NCBI RefSeq assembly: GCF_018709685.1
Contig: NZ_JABDHQ010000007.1
Coordinates: 1 to 64,000, forward strand
Length of the DNA: 64,000 nucleotides
Source: Akkermansia muciniphila
GTDB lineage: Bacteria > Verrucomicrobiota > Verrucomicrobiia > Verrucomicrobiales > Akkermansiaceae
Direction of reading: 5' to 3'
Shown: positions 57,039 to 64,000 of the stretch, piece by piece
Layout of the letters: each line of letters opens with the position of its first letter
How positions within the stretch are numbered: position 1 is the first letter of the stretch
Made by a program: the position numbers and the translations under genes
The notes under the pieces: model-generated
Seen by the model: only the letters and a program-made list of their open reading frames with translations
Database searches by the model: none
Told to the model about the DNA's origin: nothing

Positions 57039-57539
57039 TTACTGCCGTGGTTTGCGGCGGGGAGAAGAGGGGGCGGAGGACGAAGAACTGGAAGAGGAAG
57101 AAGACTTGGGGGCGCCGTATTCCTCCGGAATTTCCGCAGCCATGGGAGTATCGTTCACCAGGCTGCTTTCGTCGTCGTAATAATTCTTCATCCTCCTTTG
57201 GGCGTCCTTGATCAGAGTGGCTTCCGCCCATTCCTCCACCGTCATGTTGTCTCTTCTGGCAGCTTCTTCAATGAGCTTGTAATCCTCCGTGCTCAGCATG
57301 ACGGCAAAGGGTTTCCAATTGGCTCTTGCCGCCTCCTTCAGTTTTTTCTCTCCTTCCGTCTTTTCCATCATGAGCCGGATGAGAGCTTCCTTGTCCTTGG
57401 GGATGGACACCTTGGCAAGCCAGTTGCGGACCGTGTGGGGAGAGACGAAGCATGCGGCCGCAAAATCACTGCGGGAGATGTTCTGGGCTTTCAGCCATGC
57501 CTTGATCTGCACCTTGAGTTCATCCTGATTCTCACTCAT
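57039..57539 (-). CDS. HTH/ribbon-helix-like DNA-binding regulator with poly-Ser tail
   Basis: A 166-residue protein. Residues 5-50 form an HTH (LKAQNISRSDFAAACFVSPH then TVRNWLAKV). Residues 75-115 (FAVMLSTEDYKLIEEAARRD, then MTVEEWAEATLIK) resemble a ribbon-helix-helix or similar DNA/protein-binding segment. The C terminus is a run of ten serines before a basic end. It probably regulates itself: an inverted repeat lies in its upstream region at 57599-57630. The ATG at 57539 is used. Confidence 0.7.
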   Translation of the reverse strand: MSENQDELKVQIKAWLKAQNISRSDFAAACFVSPHTVRNWLAKVSIPKDKEALIRLMMEKTEGEKKLKEAARANWKPFAVMLSTEDYKLIEEAARRDNMTVEEWAEATLIKDAQRRMKNYYDDESSLVNDTPMAAEIPEEYGAPKSSSSSSSSSSAPSSPRRKPRQ

Positions 57540-57598
57540 GTAATGATTTATAACGGGAATGGTGCGATTTTTCAACCTTTTTTGTAAAAGGTAACTTT

Positions 57599-57630
57599 AA
57601 TGGTATATTTTCGTTGACTAAAGTACCATT
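57599..57630. promoter_or_regulatory. Inverted repeat, probable operator
   Basis: AATGGTA at 57599-57605 and TACCATT at 57624-57630 are exact inverted repeats, centre to centre 25 bases, in the divergent promoter region between the HTH gene and the small plus-strand gene. A TTGACT (-35-like) lies between them. Confidence 0.5.
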
Positions 57631-57695
57631 TCAGGTGCATTATGACAGCGTAAGAGGGCTGTTGAAGCCATTATTGCACCAAAAGAAGGATTTTT

Positions 57696-57908
57696 ATGAA
57701 GGCGGGAAATAAAAAAAAGAGTCAGAAAAAAATTCAAATCAAGGGGAAAATGCCGTTATCCGTCCATTTTTTCCGGGATGCGGAAGCTGAAGCCCTCCAG
57801 GTGGATCGCTGCCTGCTGGACAAAGCTACCCTGATTGCCTCTGCTGTCAAGCGTCTCCGGGAAGATATGGGCAACGGATCGTCCTCCCGTCAAAAACCTT
57901 CCGCATGA
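57696..57908 (+). CDS. Small basic protein, unknown
   Basis: A 70-residue protein with a very lysine-rich start (KKKSQKKIQIKGK) and a helical second half (FFRDAEAEALQVDRCLLDKA, then LIASAVKRLRED). It is divergent from the HTH regulator gene with a probable operator between them. The next gene overlaps its stop by four bases (ATGA). It might be a partner of the regulator, but no family is recognised. Confidence 0.55.
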   Translation: MKAGNKKKSQKKIQIKGKMPLSVHFFRDAEAEALQVDRCLLDKATLIASAVKRLREDMGNGSSSRQKPSA

Positions 57909-58735
57909 CTCAAGAGATTTATTGGGAACTGCTGGCCTGGTTGTTCCGCTCCTTCCTGGCGGTGACGGCCTTCGCTTTTGTCGTGGCGGGGTACCAGGCG
58001 CTGCGGTGCCGCCCCCGGTGCGGGAACGGACAGGGCAGGCGGGAGAATCCGGGAAGAAGGAATGCGCTTCCACGCCGGCAGCCGGGCAGGGGCGCCGGGG
58101 AAATTGACTTCTCCCCCCGCCTCCCGTATCTTCCGGGAATGCCCCGCCGTCTTCCGGATAAAACCGCTTTGTCCGCCATGAGCCTTGAAGAACTTTGGCG
58201 TCTGTTCCCCATTATCATAAGTGAGCCCAGGCCGGAATGGGCGGAAATCTACCGGAGGGAGAAGGATGCTCTGGAATCCGCCGTGCCGGGTCATTGCATC
58301 CGGCGCCTTTCCCACTTCGGCAGTACCGCCGTTCCCGGCCTGGCGGCCAAGCCCACCATTGACATTCTGCTGGAGGTGGGGCCTGATTCCCTTGTCTTTG
58401 AAGTTCCCGCCCTGGTGGAGAAGTGCGGCTACCGGGAGATGCACCGTGACGAGGCGCAGATGCGCCTGGTGCTGGTGAAGGGGTATACGGAAAAAGGCTT
58501 CCGGGGGCAGGCTTTCCACCTGCATGTGCGCCCCTGGGGGGACTGGGATGAACTCTACTTCCGGGATTACCTGGCCGCTCACCCGGAGGAGGCGCAGAAG
58601 TACGCCGGCCTCAAACGCTCTTTAAAAGAGAAGTTTGAGTTCAACCGCGACGCCTATACGGAGGGGAAGACGGAGCTCATTACGGCCATGACCCGCCGGG
58701 CGCGGGAGGAAATGCCGGGCAGGTACGTTCCGTAA
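57905..58735 (+). CDS. GrpB/UPF0157-like protein with an odd N-terminal extension
   Basis: A 276-residue frame. From about residue 95, FPIIISEPRPEWAEIYRREK, HFGSTAVPGLAAKPTIDILLEV and FHLHVRPWGDWDELYFRDYL match the GrpB (UPF0157) nucleotidyltransferase-like family. Residues 1-78 are not part of that family: a hydrophobic helix (FLAVTAFAFVVAGYQAL) and a basic Arg/Gly/Pro linker. The ATGA overlap with the previous gene favours a start at 57905. ATGs at 58139 or 58178 would give the normal family length. Confidence 0.75.
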   Translation: MTQEIYWELLAWLFRSFLAVTAFAFVVAGYQALRCRPRCGNGQGRRENPGRRNALPRRQPGRGAGEIDFSPRLPYLPGMPRRLPDKTALSAMSLEELWRLFPIIISEPRPEWAEIYRREKDALESAVPGHCIRRLSHFGSTAVPGLAAKPTIDILLEVGPDSLVFEVPALVEKCGYREMHRDEAQMRLVLVKGYTEKGFRGQAFHLHVRPWGDWDELYFRDYLAAHPEEAQKYAGLKRSLKEKFEFNRDAYTEGKTELITAMTRRAREEMPGRYVP

Positions 58736-58864
58736 GGCACGGGGGCGGGCCTGTCCGCTTTTTATCAGGAGGGTGCGCGTGGCTTCGGCATGTAGCGGAT
58801 GGGGGTCATGGGGAGGCCCTTTTTCCCTCATCCAAAATATCCTTTACAGATTTTTTGGCCTATT

Positions 58865-59471
58865 ATGTTGCAAGCAATATACTTAATAGTGATGAATATT
58901 GGAACATTCCTCATGTTCTTCCCCTTGGCATGTGTTGCCGGAGAGATGGAAAACCCCGGTCGGGACCGGATCAGGCCGGAAACGGCCGCTTCCATGAAAA
59001 CGCTGTGCCGGGAAGTGACGGCGGCGGAAAAACAATCGTTCCAGAACCCCTCCTTTGATGGAACACGGTATAGCATTCCGGATGTTCCGCCGTATTGGGA
59101 GGCGGATTCCCGCTCCCTGGTTTCACGCAGCATGGGACGCAACGAGGCCAACAACCCCTGCTATACTGAAACCCGGAAAACGCTGAGTCCGGACGGATTG
59201 CTGCTGACCACCATCCGGATGCGGAAGGTAAGGGACTCCAGGCCGTTTTTGAAAAGGAAGTTCACCGGGCCGTTTCCCGTATCTTTTTGTGGATTCCCTG
59301 ACGGATATCGTGGAAAAAAAGGAGGAGCGCCTCTATTTCATTTTTTGGGATGTGGACCTTTCCTCGGGGGAGCTGGTCCGGATTTACGTGCGGACCTATT
59401 TGCTGCACTCCCATCAACTGGTCTCGGAAGATATCCGGTATTCAAGCTCCCGGAAGTGTAAAGATGAATGA
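58865..59471 (+). pseudogene. Frameshifted exported-protein gene
   Basis: Three frames join into one plausible protein. Frame A runs from an ATG at 58865 (signal-like IVMNIGTFLMFFPLACVAGE) to about 59222. The sense then continues in a second frame as GLQAVFEKEVHRAVSRIFL (59230-59287). A third frame takes over at a TTTTT run near 59283-59288 and reads SLTDIVEKKEERLYFIFWDV to a stop at 59471. Two shifts therefore separate the parts. Either the gene is decayed or the sequence has indel errors. No family is recognised. Confidence 0.6.
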
Positions 59472-59675
59472 ATGCCGGGGACAGGGGCCCCCGGCATTTG
59501 AGTATATAACGGCAGTGGATGCTCTTTAAGAGGCAGAGGCAAGGGGAAAAATCCCGCTGAAAGGCGTCTCTCTGCTTGTTGACTGGACGGCACGGCGGCA
59601 GGCATTTTTAAAGGAATTTTCCGGATGGAAATCCGTATTGCCAGAAGGGGGTAATGGCGGTAACATTCCGCCGCT

Positions 59676-60767
59676 ATGAGTATTGAAAGTTTCGCAAATC
59701 AGCATGTGCTGGAGTTGGTGGCTTATCAGCCGGGCAAGCCGATTGAGGAGACGGCCCGGGAACTGGGCCTGGACCCTCATGACATTGTGAAACTGGCGTC
59801 CAATGAAAATCCGCTGGGCCCGTCCCCAAAGGCGGTGGAGGCCGTTGCCCGCGCGGCTGCCGGCGTTAATATTTATCCGGACGGCGCGGCTTTCCGGCTG
59901 CGTTCCGCCATTGCGGAGTTCTGCGGCGTGGAATTTGACCAGACCGTGGTGGGAACGGGCAGCAGCGAGGTGATTGAACTGATGTGCCATGCCCTGCTGA
60001 ACCCCCAGGCGGAAGTGGTGGCCGCCAGGCACGCCTTTTCCATGTACCCGGTCATGAGCCAGTTGTTCGGTTCCACGTATGTGGAGGTGCCCAACAAGCC
60101 GGACTGGACGCATGACCTGAACGGCTTCCTGGACGCCGTCACGGACAGGACGCGCATCATTTTCATCACGAATCCCACCAACCCCGTGGGCACCGTCGTG
60201 ACCCAGCAGGAGATTGACGAGTTCATGGACAAGGTGCCGGAACACGTGCTGGTGTGCTTTGATGAAGCGTACCGGGAGTTTTCAGACAACCCGCCGGACA
60301 CGCTGAAGTTCGTGCGTGAGGGCCGCAACGTGATTGTGTTGCGCACCTTCTCCAAGGCTTACGGGCTGGCCGGGCTGCGCGTGGGCTACGGCGTAGCGCC
60401 GGAACACGTCACCGGCATGCTGCACAAGGCGCGCGCGCCGTTCAACCTGCATGTGCTGGCGCAGGAGGCCGCCCTGGCCGCCCTGGCGGACGCGGAGCAC
60501 GTGCGCCGCACGGTGGAGAACAACGCCGCGGGCATGCGTTTTTATGAAGACGCCTTCAGGGAAATGGGCCTGGAATGGATTCCGAGCCAGGGCAATTTCA
60601 TCCTGGTGAAGGTGGGGCAGGGCAGGAAGGTGTTCGACGACATGCTGGCCAGGGGCGTGATCGTCCGTGCGCAGGACGGCTACGGCCTGCCGGAGTGGAT
60701 CCGCATCAGCATAGGCACTCCCGCGGAAAATGCCCGCTGCCTTGAAGTTTTAAGGGAAGTTCTTTAA
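59676..60767 (+). CDS. hisC: Histidinol-phosphate aminotransferase
   Basis: A 363-residue class I/II PLP aminotransferase. KLASNENPLGPSPKAVEA is the HisC N-terminal signature, NPTNPVGTV and CFDEAYREF the PLP-binding blocks, and RTFSKAYGLAGLRVGYG holds the PLP Lys (about 227). The start is followed by MSIESFANQHVLELVAYQPG, common in HisC. It transaminates in histidine synthesis; relatives acting on tyrosine or phenylalanine exist. The next gene is 32 bases on. Confidence 0.93.
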   Translation: MSIESFANQHVLELVAYQPGKPIEETARELGLDPHDIVKLASNENPLGPSPKAVEAVARAAAGVNIYPDGAAFRLRSAIAEFCGVEFDQTVVGTGSSEVIELMCHALLNPQAEVVAARHAFSMYPVMSQLFGSTYVEVPNKPDWTHDLNGFLDAVTDRTRIIFITNPTNPVGTVVTQQEIDEFMDKVPEHVLVCFDEAYREFSDNPPDTLKFVREGRNVIVLRTFSKAYGLAGLRVGYGVAPEHVTGMLHKARAPFNLHVLAQEAALAALADAEHVRRTVENNAAGMRFYEDAFREMGLEWIPSQGNFILVKVGQGRKVFDDMLARGVIVRAQDGYGLPEWIRISIGTPAENARCLEVLREVL

Positions 60768-60799
60768 ACATTTTCAGCGTTCATCCTGTCTCACCTGTT

Positions 60800-61444
60800 A
60801 TGATCTCCCCTGAACAGTACATTGACGGCCTTGAATGGCGCTACGCCTGCAAGAAATTTGACCCCCATGCCCGCATTGAGGAACCCACGTGGCACGCGCT
60901 GGCGGAAAGCCTGCGCCTCAGCCCGTCCTCCCTGGGCCTCCAGCTCTGGAAATTTGTGGTGGTGACCAACAAGGAATTGAAGGCGCGCCTGCGGGAAGTC
61001 TCCTGGAACCAGTCCCAGGTGGAGGACTGTTCCCATTACGTGGTGTTGTGCGCCCGCAGGACGGCTACCCAGCGGGACGTGGACCGCTACTTGGCCCAGA
61101 TTGAGTTCACGCGCCACCCGTCTGCGGAAAAGCTGGCCTCCTCCGCTGATTTTTACACCGGATACGTAAAATCCCTGACTCCGGAAAAAATGCACACGTG
61201 GCTGGACTGCCAGGTGTACATCGCCGCGGGCTTCCTGCTCAGCGCGGCGGCCGCCCTGAGGGTGGACTCCTGCACCATCGGCGGCATGGACCGTGAAAAG
61301 TATGATGAAATCCTGGGGCTGGACGGCACGCCGTACCGCTCCGTGGTGAGCGTGGCCCTGGGCTACCGCGCACAGGATGATTCCTATGCCCGCGAGGCGA
61401 AGGTGCGCTTCCCCGCCAGTGAAGTGATTGACATCCGCGCCTGA
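60800..61444 (+). CDS. Nitroreductase family NAD(P)H oxidoreductase
   Basis: A 214-residue flavoprotein of the NfsB/nitroreductase family. RYACKKFDPHARIEE has the FMN-binding Arg, RLSPSSLGLQLWKFVVV the helix loop, and SCTIGGMDREKYDEILGL with VVSVALGYR the C-terminal motif. It probably acts on quinones or nitro compounds in the cytosol. Likely cotranscribed with hisC; a terminator follows. Confidence 0.9.
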   Translation: MISPEQYIDGLEWRYACKKFDPHARIEEPTWHALAESLRLSPSSLGLQLWKFVVVTNKELKARLREVSWNQSQVEDCSHYVVLCARRTATQRDVDRYLAQIEFTRHPSAEKLASSADFYTGYVKSLTPEKMHTWLDCQVYIAAGFLLSAAAALRVDSCTIGGMDREKYDEILGLDGTPYRSVVSVALGYRAQDDSYAREAKVRFPASEVIDIRA

Positions 61445-61482
61445 TCCTTTCCTCCTGCGGGAGCGGAACGGGCCGTCTTTCC

Positions 61483-61515
61483 GGGAGATGCCGCGCAGGC
61501 GGCATCTCCCTTTTT
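61483..61515 (+). terminator. Terminator after the nitroreductase gene
   Basis: GGGAGATGCCGC pairs with GCGGCATCTCCC around a short loop, followed directly by TTTTT. Confidence 0.88.
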
Positions 61516-61644
61516 AATCCCTGCGCGTGAAGGAGCGCCGCTGGCCCATGCGGCAACCGTTCCCGAGCAGGCGGCCCCCCAGGGGCACGGGAAGGTTCAT
61601 CTTCCACGGTTTGGAAAGAAGCCGCCGCCTGGGAGCGGAGGTTT

Positions 61645-61735
61645 GATTCCTTCATCTTTCAGATTCACTTACCCTACGGGCTTCAAGCTTCCGTCCAACC
61701 GGGCACGTCCGGTTTCCCGGCCTTCGCACCTAAAA
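61645..61735 (-). repeat. Dispersed repeat, copy 2
   Basis: Matches 45188-45285 through TTCATCTTTCAGATTCA, the CGGGCTTCA block and the CCGGGCACG block, with a few small indels. It lacks the left extension seen in copy 1. Confidence 0.75.
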
Positions 61736-62030
61736 TCCCTGCCGGAGCAAAGCGGAGGGCATTCCTTCCTCCCCGGTTTCCGTCCGGTAGTTTGAGGGGC
61801 CGGGCGTCCCTTATTACATGGCGGTCCCATTAAAAAACATGGAAGAAGAACCTGCCGCCGCCATGGCCCGCACCTGCCGCGCCTCTTTCAAAATAGACAT
61901 GGGGGAGCGCCTGTGCTATATGGAAGGGGCGGGTGTCCTTTTTTCCTGCTTCCGTGCAAGAAATGGAGGAAAGCCGCGTATTGTTTAGCACAACCCCGGA
62001 CTTACCTTTTCCCCGGAACAAACCAACATA

Positions 62031-64000
62031 ATGAAAAAGAACATATTCCTGATGCTTGCCGCCTTTGCGGCGTCTCCGCTGATGGGGCAGGATGCTCAGC
62101 AGATTGCGAATTCCCTTTCCATCCCTGAGGTGAAAGCGGGCGCAAAGCAGTTGCCGATGCCCAGCGCTTCCGGAGCCCAGATCAAGCTGCTGGGGGCCGA
62201 TTACGAAGAGCTCATCAACAGCAAGGGGAAAATAGCTCCCGTCATTTCAGACACTCCGGTCAACGTCAGCTTCAAGGTGACCAAGGACGGCAAGGAAGCC
62301 GTCAGCAAGGATTATGAAATCATGCTCAAGGCCCCGAACGCCTCCCAGGGCAACCCGAAGCCCAGGATTATCCCGGAAATCCTGCAATGGAAGGGCGGCC
62401 AGGGTGAATACAAGCTGGGTAGCACGGTTACCGTAGCGTGCCCGGAAAAAGAGCTGGCGCAGATATTTGCGGCGGATATGGAAGACGTGCTCGGCCATAA
62501 GGTCAAGTTTGTGGCTCCCGGCGCCAAGGCGGATATTTCCTTTTCCGTGCTCAAGGGCGGCAGCCTGGGCAAGGAAGGGTACCGGCTCCAGGTGACCAGG
62601 GACGGCATCCGCATCGGCGCGGCCACTCCCACCGGCCTGTTCTGGGGCACGCGCACCCTGCTGCAAATGCTCCGCCAGACGCCCGGCAGCGTTCCCTGCG
62701 GCACGGCGGTGGACTTCCCCCGCTTCCAGTTGCGCGGCTTCATGCTGGATATTGCCCGCACGCCGTATCCCCTCAGCTACCTGAAGGACGTGATCCGCAC
62801 CATGGCCTGGTACAAGATGAATGACCTGCACCTGGTCATCAACAACAACTTCATCTTCCAGGAGCACTATGTGGACAAGGGGCGCGACCCGTTCAAGGAG
62901 GCTTATACCGCCTTCCGCCTGGAATCCAACATGAAGGGCAAGGACGGCCAGCCCCTCACCGCCCGGGACCTTTCCTACACCAAGAAGGAATTTGCGGACC
63001 TGGTTGACTACGCGGCGCGCCGCGGCATCAGCATTGTGCCGGAGATTGACACTCCCGGACACGCGCTTTCCTTCACCCGGCTGAGGCCGGACCTCATTTA
63101 CAAGGGGCCCATGAATCATGAAAAACGCCGCAACGAGATGCTGGACGCCGCCAACCCGGAGACCATCAATCTTGTGGGCAAGGTGTTTGACGAGTACCTG
63201 CTGAAGGACCCCAAGCTGGGCCGTCCGGTATTCGGCAGCAACGTGGTGCACGTGGGCGCGGATGAATTTTACGGCAACAAGGAGGACTACCGCCATTTTG
63301 CGGACGCCGTGCTGAAGCACGCCCTGAAACGCGGTTACACGCCCCGCATCTGGGGCAGCCTGAGCACCAAGCCCGGCAAAACCCCCGTGGTCAGCAAGGG
63401 CGTTCAGATGAACCTCTGGAACACCGGGTGGATGCACGCCTGGGAAGCCGTGAACCAGGGCTACGACGTCATCAATACCAATGACGGCGCCCTTTACGTG
63501 GTGCCTTACGCCAATTATTACCGCATGGACCGGAACCACAAGGGCCTGTATGAAAACTGGGTTCCCAACCGCATCGGCAGTGAAACCCTTCCCGCCGGCC
63601 ATCCCCAGCTCATTGGCGCGGCCTTCGCCATCTGGAATGACATGACGGACATCATGCACTCCGGCTATGCCCCGTATGACATCTGGGGAATCGTCTCCGG
63701 CTCCATGGACGTGCTGGCGCAGAAGATGTGGGGGAAGGCCCAGGCTCCGGACTCCTTTGAACAGCACCGTGAACTGGTGAAGGCCATCGGAGACGCCCCG
63801 CGCACCAACCCCCTCCACAAGTGGAAGGACTCCAAGCCCTTCTCCGTGGTTCCCGGCAAGCTGCCCCAGCAGTTGAACCAGCCCGCGCTGGGCCCCAACT
63901 ACCGCCTTGCCATGGAGCTTGAGCTTTCCGCCGCTCCGGAGGGAACGGAGCAGGTGCTCCTTTCCGGCCCGGAGGGCAAGCTGTTTGCCGTCATGAAAGA
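62031..64000 (+). CDS. GH20 beta-N-acetylhexosaminidase, cut by the window end
   Basis: The first 656 codons of a larger secreted GH20 enzyme; the gene continues past 64000. A signal peptide ([20 protein letters not shown]) is followed by an N-terminal domain to about residue 225. Barrel motifs are [30 protein letters not shown] and [14 protein letters not shown], and the catalytic pair is D411-E412 in [28 protein letters not shown] closes the barrel. The end of the visible part enters a further beta domain ([19 protein letters not shown]), probably carbohydrate-binding. It probably trims terminal GlcNAc or GalNAc from mucin. Confidence 0.95.
   Translation, partial: MKKNIFLMLAAFAASPLMGQDAQQIANSLSIPEVKAGAKQLPMPSASGAQIKLLGADYEELINSKGKIAPVISDTPVNVSFKVTKDGKEAVSKDYEIMLKAPNASQGNPKPRIIPEILQWKGGQGEYKLGSTVTVACPEKELAQIFAADMEDVLGHKVKFVAPGAKADISFSVLKGGSLGKEGYRLQVTRDGIRIGAATPTGLFWGTRTLLQMLRQTPGSVPCGTAVDFPRFQLRGFMLDIARTPYPLSYLKDVIRTMAWYKMNDLHLVINNNFIFQEHYVDKGRDPFKEAYTAFRLESNMKGKDGQPLTARDLSYTKKEFADLVDYAARRGISIVPEIDTPGHALSFTRLRPDLIYKGPMNHEKRRNEMLDAANPETINLVGKVFDEYLLKDPKLGRPVFGSNVVHVGADEFYGNKEDYRHFADAVLKHALKRGYTPRIWGSLSTKPGKTPVVSKGVQMNLWNTGWMHAWEAVNQGYDVINTNDGALYVVPYANYYRMDRNHKGLYENWVPNRIGSETLPAGHPQLIGAAFAIWNDMTDIMHSGYAPYDIWGIVSGSMDVLAQKMWGKAQAPDSFEQHRELVKAIGDAPRTNPLHKWKDSKPFSVVPGKLPQQLNQPALGPNYRLAMELELSAAPEGTEQVLLSGPEGKLFAVMK

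Larger units (their letters stand above)
61445..62030. other. Gap with terminator and dispersed repeat
   Basis: No convincing gene. It holds the hisC-unit terminator at 61483-61515, one copy of the dispersed repeat at 61645-61735, and the promoter region of the GH20 gene. Confidence 0.6.

Noticed and set aside
62247-63818. 523-codon minus-strand open frame
   Set aside because: Opposite the GH20 gene with catalytic HVGADEFY; no recognisable family in the antisense frame.

Overview
The window looks like a chromosome segment of a gut Verrucomicrobiota bacterium, most likely an Akkermansia. The grounds are secreted mucin-type glycosidases (two GH20 hexosaminidases and a GH18 enzyme), a PEP-CTERM sorting protein, a nuoB-nuoC-menE gene order, weak Shine-Dalgarno use and a high-GC core. 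From general knowledge, the Akkermansia muciniphila type strain lacks corrin-ring synthesis while other Akkermansia lineages carry it. The cobalamin operon here therefore points to a non-type lineage. No genus-level claim was checked by search.

Region 1 (1-9902) is a visibly AT-richer cluster of glycan-assembly genes. Three very large fused transferases lie head to tail: GT31-methyltransferase-GT11, a GT25/GT-A-GT2-GT6 protein, and a sugar-CMP synthetase fused to a sialyltransferase-like domain. Smaller GT4-like, GT-A-like and GT25 enzymes flank them. The domains match those that build H, A/B and sialylated epitopes in animals, so the cluster is a candidate host-glycan mimicry locus. All three large proteins carry a shared, apparently unnamed tryptophan-rich module.

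Region 2 (10067-21664) has tRNA-Ser(UGA), cobO and a complete-looking anaerobic corrin operon on the minus strand. A cobalamin riboswitch is followed by exported cbiK, cbiL, a 'gate'-type membrane protein, cbiC, cbiD, cbiET, a cbiF-G-H fusion, and cbiA fused to a chloramphenicol-phosphotransferase-like kinase. cbiJ is absent.

Region 3 (21895-33089) is ordinary chromosome: a TfoX-N protein, TlpA-like thioredoxin, GNAT, zinc-ribbon membrane protein, lipoproteins, argS, TPR lipoprotein, M3 peptidase and a Gfo/Idh/MocA oxidoreductase.

Region 4 (33090-41022) is a secreted-protein region with a PEP-CTERM protein, a GH18 multidomain protein and a Sel1-repeat protein. A 15-bp operator-like sequence is duplicated upstream of the PEP-CTERM gene.

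Region 5 (41274-48786) is respiratory and housekeeping. nuoB, nuoC, an RbsD-like lipoprotein, a mini-RNase III and menE run as one operon. Next are a MidA/NDUFAF7-type methyltransferase with nadA, then ffh.

Region 6 (48911-64000) holds GH20, queD, class I fumarase, a protein of tandem SecD-P1-like domains, an HTH regulator with its probable operator, a frameshifted lipoprotein gene, hisC, a nitroreductase, and a second GH20 that runs off the right edge. A two-copy dispersed repeat and a possible 19-residue hydrophobic peptide gene lie in the larger gaps.
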